Assembly (NCBI GenBank): GCA_903900155.1
Contig: CAIUMD010000062.1
Span: 124,001 to 188,000 of the forward strand
Length of the DNA: 64,000 bases
Source: an uncultured Caulobacterales bacterium
GTDB lineage: Bacteria > Pseudomonadota > Alphaproteobacteria > Caulobacterales > Caulobacteraceae
Reading direction: 5' to 3'
The notes below the pieces were generated by a model. It made no database searches, had not been told where the DNA came from, and saw only the letters and a program-made list of their open reading frames with translations. Both the position numbers and the translations under genes were made by a program. This document shows, piece after piece, positions 27,142 to 34,031 of the stretch; the stretch's first letter is position 1; every line of letters begins with the position of its first letter.

Positions 27142-27675
27142 TTAGCGCGGGGCCAGGATCATGATCATCTGCCGGCCTTCCATGCGCGGCTCGTATTCGA
27201 CCTTGGCGACTTCGTCGAAGTCGGCCTTGACCTTGAGCAGCAGCTTCATGCCCAGCTCCGGGTGCGCCATTTCACGACCGCGGAAGCGCAGGGTCACCTT
27301 GACCTTGTCGCCTTCCTCGAAGAAGCGAGTCATGGCTTTCGCCTTCACTTCGTAGTCGTGGATGTCGATGTTCGGACGGAGCTTGATTTCCTTGAGCTCG
27401 ACGACCTTCTGCCGCTTGCGCGCCTCGTTCTTCTTCTTCTGCTCCTGGAACTTGAACTTGCCGTAGTCCAGGATCTTGCAGACGGGAGGATTGGCGTTCG
27501 GAACGATTTCCACCAGGTCCAGGCCGGCTTCCTCGGCCGCTTCCATAGCGGACGCGGTCGGCATCTCGCCTTGCTTTTCGCCGTGTTGGTCGATCAGCAG
27601 GACGCGCGGGACGCGGATGTCTTCGTTGATACGCGGTCCGTCTTTGACGGGCGGCGTTTGCATAGGACGGCGAAT
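27142..27675 (-). CDS. infC: Translation initiation factor IF-3, probable AUU start
   Basis: The core [39 protein letters not shown] and [19 protein letters not shown] is classic IF-3. The track starts at ATG 27663, but that codon lacks a properly spaced ribosome binding site. Four codons upstream, ATT (27675) is preceded by GGAG with 8-base spacing and adds I/M-RRP, matching the MRRP…PVKDGPR N-terminus common in alphaproteobacterial IF-3. A non-canonical AUU start underlies IF-3 autoregulation in E. coli, so ATT is the better start here. GTTGATAAG is repeated twice further upstream. Confidence 0.93.
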   Translation of the reverse strand: MRRPMQTPPVKDGPRINEDIRVPRVLLIDQHGEKQGEMPTASAMEAAEEAGLDLVEIVPNANPPVCKILDYGKFKFQEQKKKNEARKRQKVVELKEIKLRPNIDIHDYEVKAKAMTRFFEEGDKVKVTLRFRGREMAHPELGMKLLLKVKADFDEVAKVEYEPRMEGRQMIMILAPR

Positions 27676-27916
27676 AGGGACGGCTCCGAGACTGTTGATA
27701 AGATAGGAGTTGATAAGGGTACAGTTGAACGCATGCGCGCCGCGCTGGGCGCGCCGCGAGAAAGTGATATATGACGCGCCCGCTGCCGCGTATCAAGCGA
27801 CGGCGGACAAAGAGACGCCGCGCAGGTCCAGTTTTTTCTGGTCTAGCGGCCAATAGGGCGGAAACGGCGGGATGGGGACGAGTTTTCCCTGATCTGAGAC
27901 GCTTGTTCCGACCTTC

Positions 27917-28516
27917 ATGACCCAGCATCGCCACACCGCCCTGGAGGACGTCCACGCCCTCCTGATCGGCTCCAGTTTCATCGCCGTGGGCCTGACCCTG
28001 CTGAAGGCCGCCGGCCTGGTCACGGGCGGCGTCGCCGGGGTAGCGCTGATCATCTCGTATCTGACGAATTGGCAGGTGGGGACGGTGTTCTTCCTGCTGA
28101 ACCTGCCGTTCTACGTGCTGGCCCAGCGGACCCTGGGCTGGGCGTTCACCTTCAAGACCCTGGCGACCAACCTGCTGCTGGCGGGCCTGGCCTTCGGCAT
28201 GCCGTACTGGCTGAAGGTCGGCCACGTGGACCCGATCTTCTCGGCCGTGTTCGGCGGCACGATCATCGGCATGGGCATTCTGGCCCTGGCGCGACATCGC
28301 TCCAGCGTCGGCGGCACGGGCGTGCTGGCGCTGTGGCTGCACGAGCGGCGCGGCGTCAGCGCCGGCAAGGTGCAGATGACCGCCGACTGCCTGGTCATCG
28401 CCGCGGCCTTCTTCACGATCAGCTTCGACAAGCTCTTGTTGTCCATCGCCAGCGCCGTGGCGCTGAGCGCGGTGATCATCGCCAACCACAAGCCGGGGCG
28501 GTATGCGGGGTACTAG
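27917..28516 (+). CDS. YitT family membrane protein
   Basis: 199 residues, five to six TM helices. LIGSSFIAVGLTLLKAAGLV, GGVAGVALIIS and NLPFYVLAQRTLGWAFT follow the YitT/DUF161 pattern. It is an inner-membrane protein of unknown transport function. It is divergent from infC with about 240 bases between starts. The stop precedes the left half-palindrome of the GIY-YIG cassette by 24 bases. Confidence 0.85.
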   Translation: MTQHRHTALEDVHALLIGSSFIAVGLTLLKAAGLVTGGVAGVALIISYLTNWQVGTVFFLLNLPFYVLAQRTLGWAFTFKTLATNLLLAGLAFGMPYWLKVGHVDPIFSAVFGGTIIGMGILALARHRSSVGGTGVLALWLHERRGVSAGKVQMTADCLVIAAAFFTISFDKLLLSIASAVALSAVIIANHKPGRYAGY

Positions 28517-28527
28517 GCAGCGCGCGC

Positions 28528-28917
28528 CTACCCTTCTTTGTCATCCCGGCCGAAGCATAGCGTAGAGCCGGGACCGCCAAGCCCCGGAACGGCGGACGGT
28601 TCGTACCAAGGATACTCAGCCTCGCCCATGAGCGCCGGATAGAGGTCAGCCCAATCGGGATTGCGCGCCTCAACCAATTCGAACTTCCATTCGCGTCGCC
28701 AGCGTTTGATCAGTTTCTCGCGATGGATCGCGCCTTCGATGTGCGTGTGATCTTCGAACCAGACGAGGCGCGTGCAGCCGTAGCGGTTGGTAAAGCCCGG
28801 CAGCAAATGTTCACGGTGCTGTTGGGCGCGATAGGGCAGGTTCGAAGTGACGCCGACGTAGAGAACTCCGCGCCGCGTGTTCGTCATCAGATAGGCGGCG
28901 TAAGCGTGCTCGCGCAT
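28528..28917 (-). CDS. GIY-YIG nuclease family protein
   Basis: 129 residues. The GIY-YIG fold is visible as AAYLMTNTRRGVLYVGVTSN (the second motif is YVG), RAQQHREHLLPGF (catalytic Arg/His), LVWFEDHTHIEGAIHREKLI (Glu) and KRWRREWKFELV. This is the short single-domain UvrC-like group. The last 13 residues (GPGSTLCFGRDDK…) are encoded by the flanking palindromic half-repeat, so the reading frame runs into the repeat. The gene lies exactly between two inverted halves of the 22888-type element. Confidence 0.85.
   Translation of the reverse strand: MREHAYAAYLMTNTRRGVLYVGVTSNLPYRAQQHREHLLPGFTNRYGCTRLVWFEDHTHIEGAIHREKLIKRWRREWKFELVEARNPDWADLYPALMGEAEYPWYEPSAVPGLGGPGSTLCFGRDDKEG
28540..28578. repeat. 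Left half of the GTCATCCCGGCC palindrome
   Basis: It reads GTCATCCCGGCCGAAGCATA…GAGCCGGGACCGCC, equal in order and length to the left half of the complete element at 22888. It overlaps the 3' end of the GIY-YIG gene. Confidence 0.85.
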
Positions 28918-28965
28918 GGCGTGAACATATCGCGAACATTTTTAGTTGGCGATAGTGCTTCCTGC

Positions 28966-29001
28966 GGTCCCGGGTCTTCGCTCCGCTTCGCCCGGGATGA
29001 C
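28966..29001. repeat. Right half of the GTCATCCCGGCC palindrome
   Basis: It reads GGTCCCGGGTCTTCGCTCCG…GCCCGGGATGAC, the counterpart of the right half of the complete 22888 element, inverted relative to 28540-28578. It lies about 50 bases upstream of the GIY-YIG start and just after the glycosyltransferase stop. Confidence 0.85.
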
Positions 29002-29027
29002 AGGTTTTGATCGGCGGTTCGCGCCGT

Positions 29028-29999
29028 CTAGTGCGGCAGCAGGGCCATCGCCGCGCTGGCCACCGTGCTGACGGGCAGGGCCTGGAGGTCCGGCGAGCGG
29101 ATAACCGCCACGTGGCCGCGCGGGCCGCACAGGTCGGGGTCCGAGGCGTCCGAGAACAGCACGATGGTCGGCGCGCCGGCGGCGGCCAGGAGGTGCGTCG
29201 GACCCGTGTCGTTGCCGACGGCCAGGGCGGCCTTGGCGCCCAGCACGGCCAGCTGGGCGAAGTCGGTGCGGCCGGTCAGGTCGCGCGCGCCGCCGACGGC
29301 CTTCTGGATGTGGCGGGCCATGGCGCTTTCCTGCGGACCGCCGATGATCACGATGTCCAGCCCGCGCGCCTTCAGCAGCGAGCCCAACTGGGCGTAGTAT
29401 TCGACCGGCCAGCGTTTCTCGGGCCGATGGGCCGAGCCGCCGGGCACGAACAGGACATAGGGCTTGGGCGTGGCGGCGCCGGCGACGGGGCGCGGCTCCT
29501 TGTGCTTGCGCAGGATCCACGACAGGTCCGGCGGCGGGGCGCTGCCAGGCTCGGTCGGAGCGTCGGGCCAGATGCCCGCGGCGCGCAACTGGTCGGCCTG
29601 GCGCTCCAGCGTGTGCATGCGCAGGCGGGCCTTGCCCTTCTGCGGCAGCTGGGCGCCGACGGCGATGCCGTTCCACTGCGGCGGGAAGGGGCGCAGCAGC
29701 TGGAAATACCAGTTGGTGCGGCTGTTGGTCTGCAGGTCGTAGATCCGGTCGTAGCGCGCCTTGCGGATGCGGCCGATCATGGCCAGCGTCTCGCCGACAT
29801 CGCTGGGACGCCCGTCGGTCTCGACATGGTTGAAGTAGGGGCTGAGCTTGGCCAGGCCCTCGAACGGCGGCGTGGTCAAGAGGGTGATCTTGGCCTTGGG
29901 ATGCGCCTCGCGGATCTTCTTCATCGCGGCGAGCGACAGGACGAAGTCGCCCAGGGCGCCCAGCTTGATCACCAGGACCTTCTTGATCTCCTTGCTCAA
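29028..29999 (-). CDS. Glycosyltransferase family 9 (heptosyltransferase-like)
   Basis: 323 residues. KKVLVIKLGALGDFVLSLAA at the N-terminus, FVPGGSAHRPEKRWP in the middle and VGNDTGPTHLLAAAGAPTIV near the end are the GT9 signature, as in LPS ADP-heptose transferases. The start is TTG 29999, which overlaps the stop of the upstream GT4 gene (TTGA) and has GGAG upstream; the track's longer ORF reads through the upstream gene. Together with GT4 it likely builds LPS core or another envelope glycan. Confidence 0.85.
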   Translation of the reverse strand: MSKEIKKVLVIKLGALGDFVLSLAAMKKIREAHPKAKITLLTTPPFEGLAKLSPYFNHVETDGRPSDVGETLAMIGRIRKARYDRIYDLQTNSRTNWYFQLLRPFPPQWNGIAVGAQLPQKGKARLRMHTLERQADQLRAAGIWPDAPTEPGSAPPPDLSWILRKHKEPRPVAGAATPKPYVLFVPGGSAHRPEKRWPVEYYAQLGSLLKARGLDIVIIGGPQESAMARHIQKAVGGARDLTGRTDFAQLAVLGAKAALAVGNDTGPTHLLAAAGAPTIVLFSDASDPDLCGPRGHVAVIRSPDLQALPVSTVASAAMALLPH

Positions 30000-31183
30000 G
30001 CCGAACGCTCCAAACCCAATACGCGCGCCCCCAGGATACGGGCATAGACCTTGAGGGTCGCTTCGCACATAGCGTCCACCGAATACAACCGCCGCGCACG
30101 TGTTCTCGCGGCCAGGCCCATGGTCTGGCGACCGGCCGCCCCGATCTCGCAAGCGTGCAGCAGGGCCTCGGCCCAGGCCTGGGCGTCGCCGGGGGGCGCC
30201 AGCCAGCCCGTTTCGGCGGGCGAAACCGTCTCGCGCGTGGCGCCATGGTCCGAAGCCAGGACCGGGCGGCCCATCACCTGCGGCTCGACGGCGGTGCGGC
30301 CGAAGGCCTCCGGCTCCAGCGAGGGGGCGATGGCCAGGTCCGCCAGCAGATAGGCGGCCGGCATGTCGTCGCAGTGGCCCACCAGCTTGACCGCGTCCTG
30401 CAGGCCAGCGGCGGCGATGGCGGCCTCCAGCTCGGCGCGATAGCCCTTGCGGCCCTGGTCGTCGCCGGCCAGCAGCAGCAGGATGCGGTTCTCGCCGCGA
30501 TCCTTGAGGATCTTCATCGCCTCGACCATCAGGCCCTGGCCCTTCCAGCGCGTCAGGCGGCCGGCCAGCAGCACCTTCAGGCGGCGCTCATCCGGCGCGA
30601 CGCCCCAGGCCTTGCGCAGGGCCTCGATCCGCGAGGCCGGCACGACGCCCGGTTCGAAGCGCGACAGGTCGACGCCGCGCGGGATGGCCACCACCTTCTC
30701 AGGCGCGACGCCGTGTTCCTTGATCACGTGCTGGCGGGTGTATTCGGAATTGGCGATGACCAGGTCGCCCTTGGTCATGACCGCGTTGTACCAGCGCTTG
30801 AGGTCGGACTTGGCGTTGTAGACGCCGTGGTAAGTGGCCACGAACGGCACCTTGGTCGCGTGCGCGGCCCACAGGGCGCTGAAGGCCGGAGCGCGCGAGC
30901 GGGCGTGCACCAAGCTCACCTTCTCGCGCTTGATCAGGTCGATCAGGCGGGCGGCGTTGCCCAGCATGACCAGCGGGTTCTTGGACTGGGCCGGCATCTG
31001 GGCCAGGCGGCCGCCGTCGGCCTCCAGGCGCGCGGCCATGCGGCCGCCCTTGGTCGCGACCAGGGCCTTGCCGCCTTGCGCCACCACCGCATGGGCGACA
31101 TCAATCGTCGTCTGCTCCGCCCCGCCCGTTTCCAGCTCGGGCGTGACTTGCAGCAGGGTGAAATCGGCGGGTAGGTCGGGCAC
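29996..31183 (-). CDS. Glycosyltransferase family 4
   Basis: 395 residues in two Rossmann domains. LETGGAEQTTIDVAHAVV and VHARSRAPAFSALWAAH are acceptor-side features; LLAGRLTRWKGQGLMVEAMK and SLEPEAFGRTAVEPQVMGRP are the GT4 donor-binding motif with E-x7-E. It adds a sugar from a nucleotide-sugar, probably in LPS or capsule synthesis. The start is GTG 31183 with GAGAG upstream. It is translationally coupled to the GT9 gene. Confidence 0.88.
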   Translation of the reverse strand: MPDLPADFTLLQVTPELETGGAEQTTIDVAHAVVAQGGKALVATKGGRMAARLEADGGRLAQMPAQSKNPLVMLGNAARLIDLIKREKVSLVHARSRAPAFSALWAAHATKVPFVATYHGVYNAKSDLKRWYNAVMTKGDLVIANSEYTRQHVIKEHGVAPEKVVAIPRGVDLSRFEPGVVPASRIEALRKAWGVAPDERRLKVLLAGRLTRWKGQGLMVEAMKILKDRGENRILLLLAGDDQGRKGYRAELEAAIAAAGLQDAVKLVGHCDDMPAAYLLADLAIAPSLEPEAFGRTAVEPQVMGRPVLASDHGATRETVSPAETGWLAPPGDAQAWAEALLHACEIGAAGRQTMGLAARTRARRLYSVDAMCEATLKVYARILGARVLGLERSA

Positions 31184-31239
31184 GCGACTCTCGACAAAAA
31201 CGAGCGGATTTTAGTTAGCGAAAGGATCGAGGCGACGCC

Positions 31240-32112
31240 ATGACCGAATCCCGGGGCGCGCTTTTGCGCGAAGACGGCTCGAAGATCGCCTTTCGTCGCG
31301 TGGAGGGCGAAGGGCCAACGGTCGTGTGGCTGGGTGGTTTCCACTCGGACATGACGGGGACCAAGGCCGAGGTCCTGGCCGAGCAGGCCAAGGCGACCGG
31401 CGGCAACTACATCCGCTTCGACTATTTCGGCCACGGCGAGTCGGAGGGGCAGTTCAAGGACGGAACCATCAGCCGTTGGCGCGCGGACGCCCTGGCGGTG
31501 ATCGACGAGCTGACGACGGGGCCGCTGGTGCTGGTCGGCTCGTCCATGGGCGGCTGGCTGTCGTGCCTGGCGGCGATCGCGCGGCCCGATCGGGTCAAGG
31601 CCATGGTGCTCATCGCCCCCGCGCCGGACTTCACCGAGAAGCTGATGGAGCCCGAACTCTCCGCCGAGGCCAAGGCGGCGATCGCCCGCGACGGCTTCTG
31701 GATCCGGCCTTCGGACTATGACGACAGCGGTTACGCCATCACCCGCGCGCTGCTGGAGGACGGGGCGCGGTGGTCGATCCTCCCGGGCCCGGCGCCGATC
31801 GACGTTCCGGTGCGCGTGCTGCAGGGCGGCGCTGATCCAGACGTGCCGTGGACCCACGCCCTGGAGCTGGCCAACGCCCTGAAGTCCGACGATGTTGTCT
31901 TCAGCCTGATCAAGGACGGCGACCATCGCCTGTCGCGTCCTCAGGACCTGGAACGCCTGGTGGCGGCCGTCGCCGAGATGAAGGGCCAGGCCGAACCGGA
32001 AGAGGGCGACCTCGTCAGCCGCCGCCTGGCCCGTGCGGCGCGGCTGCGCAACGCGGCGGGCCTGGACGCGGTGGGGATCACGCCGCGCATGCCGGCGATC
32101 GACGACGAGTAG
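31240..32112 (+). CDS. Alpha/beta hydrolase (ABHD10-like esterase)
   Basis: 290 residues. VVWLGGFHSDMTGTKAEVLA and YIRFDYFGHGES carry the oxyanion region, VLVGSSMGGWLSCL the nucleophile elbow, GGADPDVP the acid and DGDHRLSRP the His. The arrangement resembles ABHD10-type (de)palmitoylating esterases. A charged extension of about 50 residues follows the His and is atypical; its role is unknown. It is divergent from the GT4 gene. Confidence 0.85.
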   Translation: MTESRGALLREDGSKIAFRRVEGEGPTVVWLGGFHSDMTGTKAEVLAEQAKATGGNYIRFDYFGHGESEGQFKDGTISRWRADALAVIDELTTGPLVLVGSSMGGWLSCLAAIARPDRVKAMVLIAPAPDFTEKLMEPELSAEAKAAIARDGFWIRPSDYDDSGYAITRALLEDGARWSILPGPAPIDVPVRVLQGGADPDVPWTHALELANALKSDDVVFSLIKDGDHRLSRPQDLERLVAAVAEMKGQAEPEEGDLVSRRLARAARLRNAAGLDAVGITPRMPAIDDE

Positions 32113-32168
32113 CTGGACTCTTTCAGCGATCGATGTAGTGTGTTCTTGAATTGTTCCGGATTGGGCGA

Positions 32169-32438
32169 ATGACCAAAGCGGCTTCTCTCAGCATAGAGCT
32201 TGATGACGACTTGGATCGGCGGCTTTCAGAGGTCGCCGACGAGATGGAACAGCCCAGGGCGGCGGTTGTCGAGCAGGCCCTGCGCAATTTCCTCGAACTC
32301 CGTGATTGGCAGGACAGGGCTATAGACGAAGGCCTGAAAGCCGCCGAGGAGGGGCGCGTCTTCGAGCACGACGAAGTCGCCAGGTGGGTGGAGTCGTGGG
32401 GGCAGCCGAACGAGCTACCCAGGCCTGGCCGCAAATAG
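32169..32438 (+). CDS. Ribbon-helix-helix (CopG/ParD-like) antitoxin
   Basis: 89 residues. The N-terminal RHH DNA-binding unit (SLSIELDDDLDRRLSEVADE) is followed by a toxin-binding tail (IDEGLKAAEEGRVFEHDEVA). It neutralises the adjacent ParE-like toxin and probably autorepresses the pair. The start ATG 32169 begins just before the RHH strand; the track's TTG start adds six residues. The stop is 3 bases before the toxin's GTG. Confidence 0.85.
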   Translation: MTKAASLSIELDDDLDRRLSEVADEMEQPRAAVVEQALRNFLELRDWQDRAIDEGLKAAEEGRVFEHDEVARWVESWGQPNELPRPGRK

Positions 32439-32441
32439 CCT

Positions 32442-32726
32442 GTGCGGGTTCGCTGGACCGATCCTGCGCTAGACGACCTTGAGTACGCCCAAGCGTCGAT
32501 CGAGCAGGATCGGCCGATGGCCGCTCTGGACCAAGTCAGCAAAATCCTACGGGCCTCGAGAGGGCTGAGCGACTTCCCGAATCTGGGGCGGCCGGGCCGT
32601 CGCCGCGGAACGCGTGAGCTTGTTGTCCACGGCGGCCCTTTCATCGTCGCCTACAAGGTCAGGGGCGATGTGATCGAAATCCTTCGCGTATTCCACGGTT
32701 CTCGCCGCTGGCCGGACAGTCTCTAG
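32442..32726 (+). CDS. RelE/ParE family toxin
   Basis: 94 residues. It has VRWTDPALDDLEYAQASIEQ, then LGRPGRRRGTRELVVHGGPF and IVAYKVRGDVIEILRVFHGS, the ParE/RelE beta-sheet core. ParE-type members poison gyrase, RelE-type cleave mRNA; sequence alone does not decide which. It starts at GTG 32442, 3 bases after the antitoxin. The 3' end overlaps the convergent SDR gene by 4 bases. Confidence 0.87.
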   Translation: MRVRWTDPALDDLEYAQASIEQDRPMAALDQVSKILRASRGLSDFPNLGRPGRRRGTRELVVHGGPFIVAYKVRGDVIEILRVFHGSRRWPDSL

Positions 32727-33583
32727 CCGCCTGCTCTCAAAATCCCCGCCAGGCCTTCGCGATAGGTCGGGTGCAGTGGTCGCCACCCCAGCTCGGCCTT
32801 GGCCAGCGCGTTCGAGACGCGCTTGTTCTCGGCGTAGAACCGGCGCGTGGTTGGCGACATGCCCAGTTCGTTGAAAGGCAGGTCTGGCGGGACCGCGACG
32901 CCCAGCAGGTGGGCGGCGTGTTCCATGACGTCCTGCGGCGGGGCCGGGGCGTCGTCGACCAGGTTGTAGACGCCGCCGGCGCGAGGACGCTCCAGTGAGG
33001 CTAGGAGGCCCGTGACGATGTCGTCCAGGTGGATGCGGCTGAACACCTGGCCGGGTTTGACGATGCGGCGGCCTTCGCCGGCGCGCAGGCGGTCCAGGGC
33101 GCTGCGGCCGGGACCATAGATACCGGGGAGGCGGAAGGTCGTGACCGTCAGGCCCATGCCGCGCCCGACCTGGCGCCAGTCGCGCTCGGCCCCGACACGG
33201 CGGGCGCCCTCGACCGATTGGGCCTTGAGCGGAGAGGTCTCGAACACCCAGCGGCCTTCGAAATCGCCATAGACGCCCGTGGTCGACAGGTAGCCGATCC
33301 AGTCGGGGAAGGCCTGGGCTTGCGCTAGGGCGGGAATGATCGCCTCGAGCGCCGGGCAACCGTCGGGGCCGGGCGGCGCGGTGACCAGTATGGCGCGCAC
33401 GCCTGTAAGCGCTGCGGCCATGGCGTCGCGGTCATCCGGATCGGCGGGCGTGATTCCCTGGGCGCGCAGCCGGTCGGCCTGATCCGCGTCCCGCGCCGTG
33501 GCGGCGATTTCCCAACCGCGAGCTCGCAAGGCGCGGGAAAACGCCGCGCCGACATAACCCAGACCGAACACAAACAGACGCAA
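32723..33583 (-). CDS. NAD(P)-dependent epimerase/dehydratase-like SDR protein
   Basis: 286 residues. The dinucleotide-binding start MRLFVFGLGYVGAAFSRALR has G-x-G-x-x-G; later GYLSTTGVYGDFEGRWVFET and RLPGIYGPGRSALDRLR follow extended/atypical SDRs of the YeeZ type. The usual YxxxK catalytic pair is not visible, as in atypical SDRs. The start is TTG 33583 with GGAG upstream. The substrate is unknown. Confidence 0.8.
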   Translation of the reverse strand: MRLFVFGLGYVGAAFSRALRARGWEIAATARDADQADRLRAQGITPADPDDRDAMAAALTGVRAILVTAPPGPDGCPALEAIIPALAQAQAFPDWIGYLSTTGVYGDFEGRWVFETSPLKAQSVEGARRVGAERDWRQVGRGMGLTVTTFRLPGIYGPGRSALDRLRAGEGRRIVKPGQVFSRIHLDDIVTGLLASLERPRAGGVYNLVDDAPAPPQDVMEHAAHLLGVAVPPDLPFNELGMSPTTRRFYAENKRVSNALAKAELGWRPLHPTYREGLAGILRAGG

Positions 33584-33732
33584 CGCTTGGAACTCCGCCC
33601 CCGGAAAACCCGGCTGAAACTAGCCTCTGAAAAAACCTGCTTCGCAACCCCTCAAAGGGCGCTTGCCAAGCGCGAAGGCCTCTGCCATAAGCCGCCTCCT
33701 CGTCGCGGGACGCTCTTTCGAGCCCCTCCGAT

Positions 33733-33807
33733 GCGGGCGTAGCTCAGTGGTAGAGCGCAACCTTGCCAAGGTTGATGTCGAGAGTTCGAATCTCTTCGCC
33801 CGCTCCA
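33733..33807 (+). tRNA. tRNA-Gly(GCC), copy 1
   Basis: 75 bases with encoded CCA. Acceptor stem GCGGGCG pairs with CGCCCGC, D-arm GCTCAGTGGTAGAGC, anticodon loop TTGCCAA (anticodon GCC at 33765-33767), T-arm GAGAGTTCGAATCTC. Confidence 0.97.
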
Positions 33808-33856
33808 TTCTCCCGGTTTTCGGGTAGTGTGGATTGAGACCATATCTCGCGAATGG

Positions 33857-33931
33857 GCGGGCGTAGCTCAGTGGTAGAGCACAACCTTGCCAAGGTTGGG
33901 GTCGAGAGTTCGAATCTCTTCGCCCGCTCCA
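33857..33931 (+). tRNA. tRNA-Gly(GCC), copy 2
   Basis: A second 75-base tRNA-Gly(GCC) 49 bases after the first. It differs only at a few positions (the base after the D-stem and the variable region). The two are likely cotranscribed. Confidence 0.97.
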
Positions 33932-34031
33932 TTCTCGAAGATCTTCCGGACAACTAGACGAACATGACAGCCCTGACTGGGGGCGGCGATTCGCGTGTCC
34001 CTGCGCGGCGGCTTGGCCTAAGCTCCGCCGC

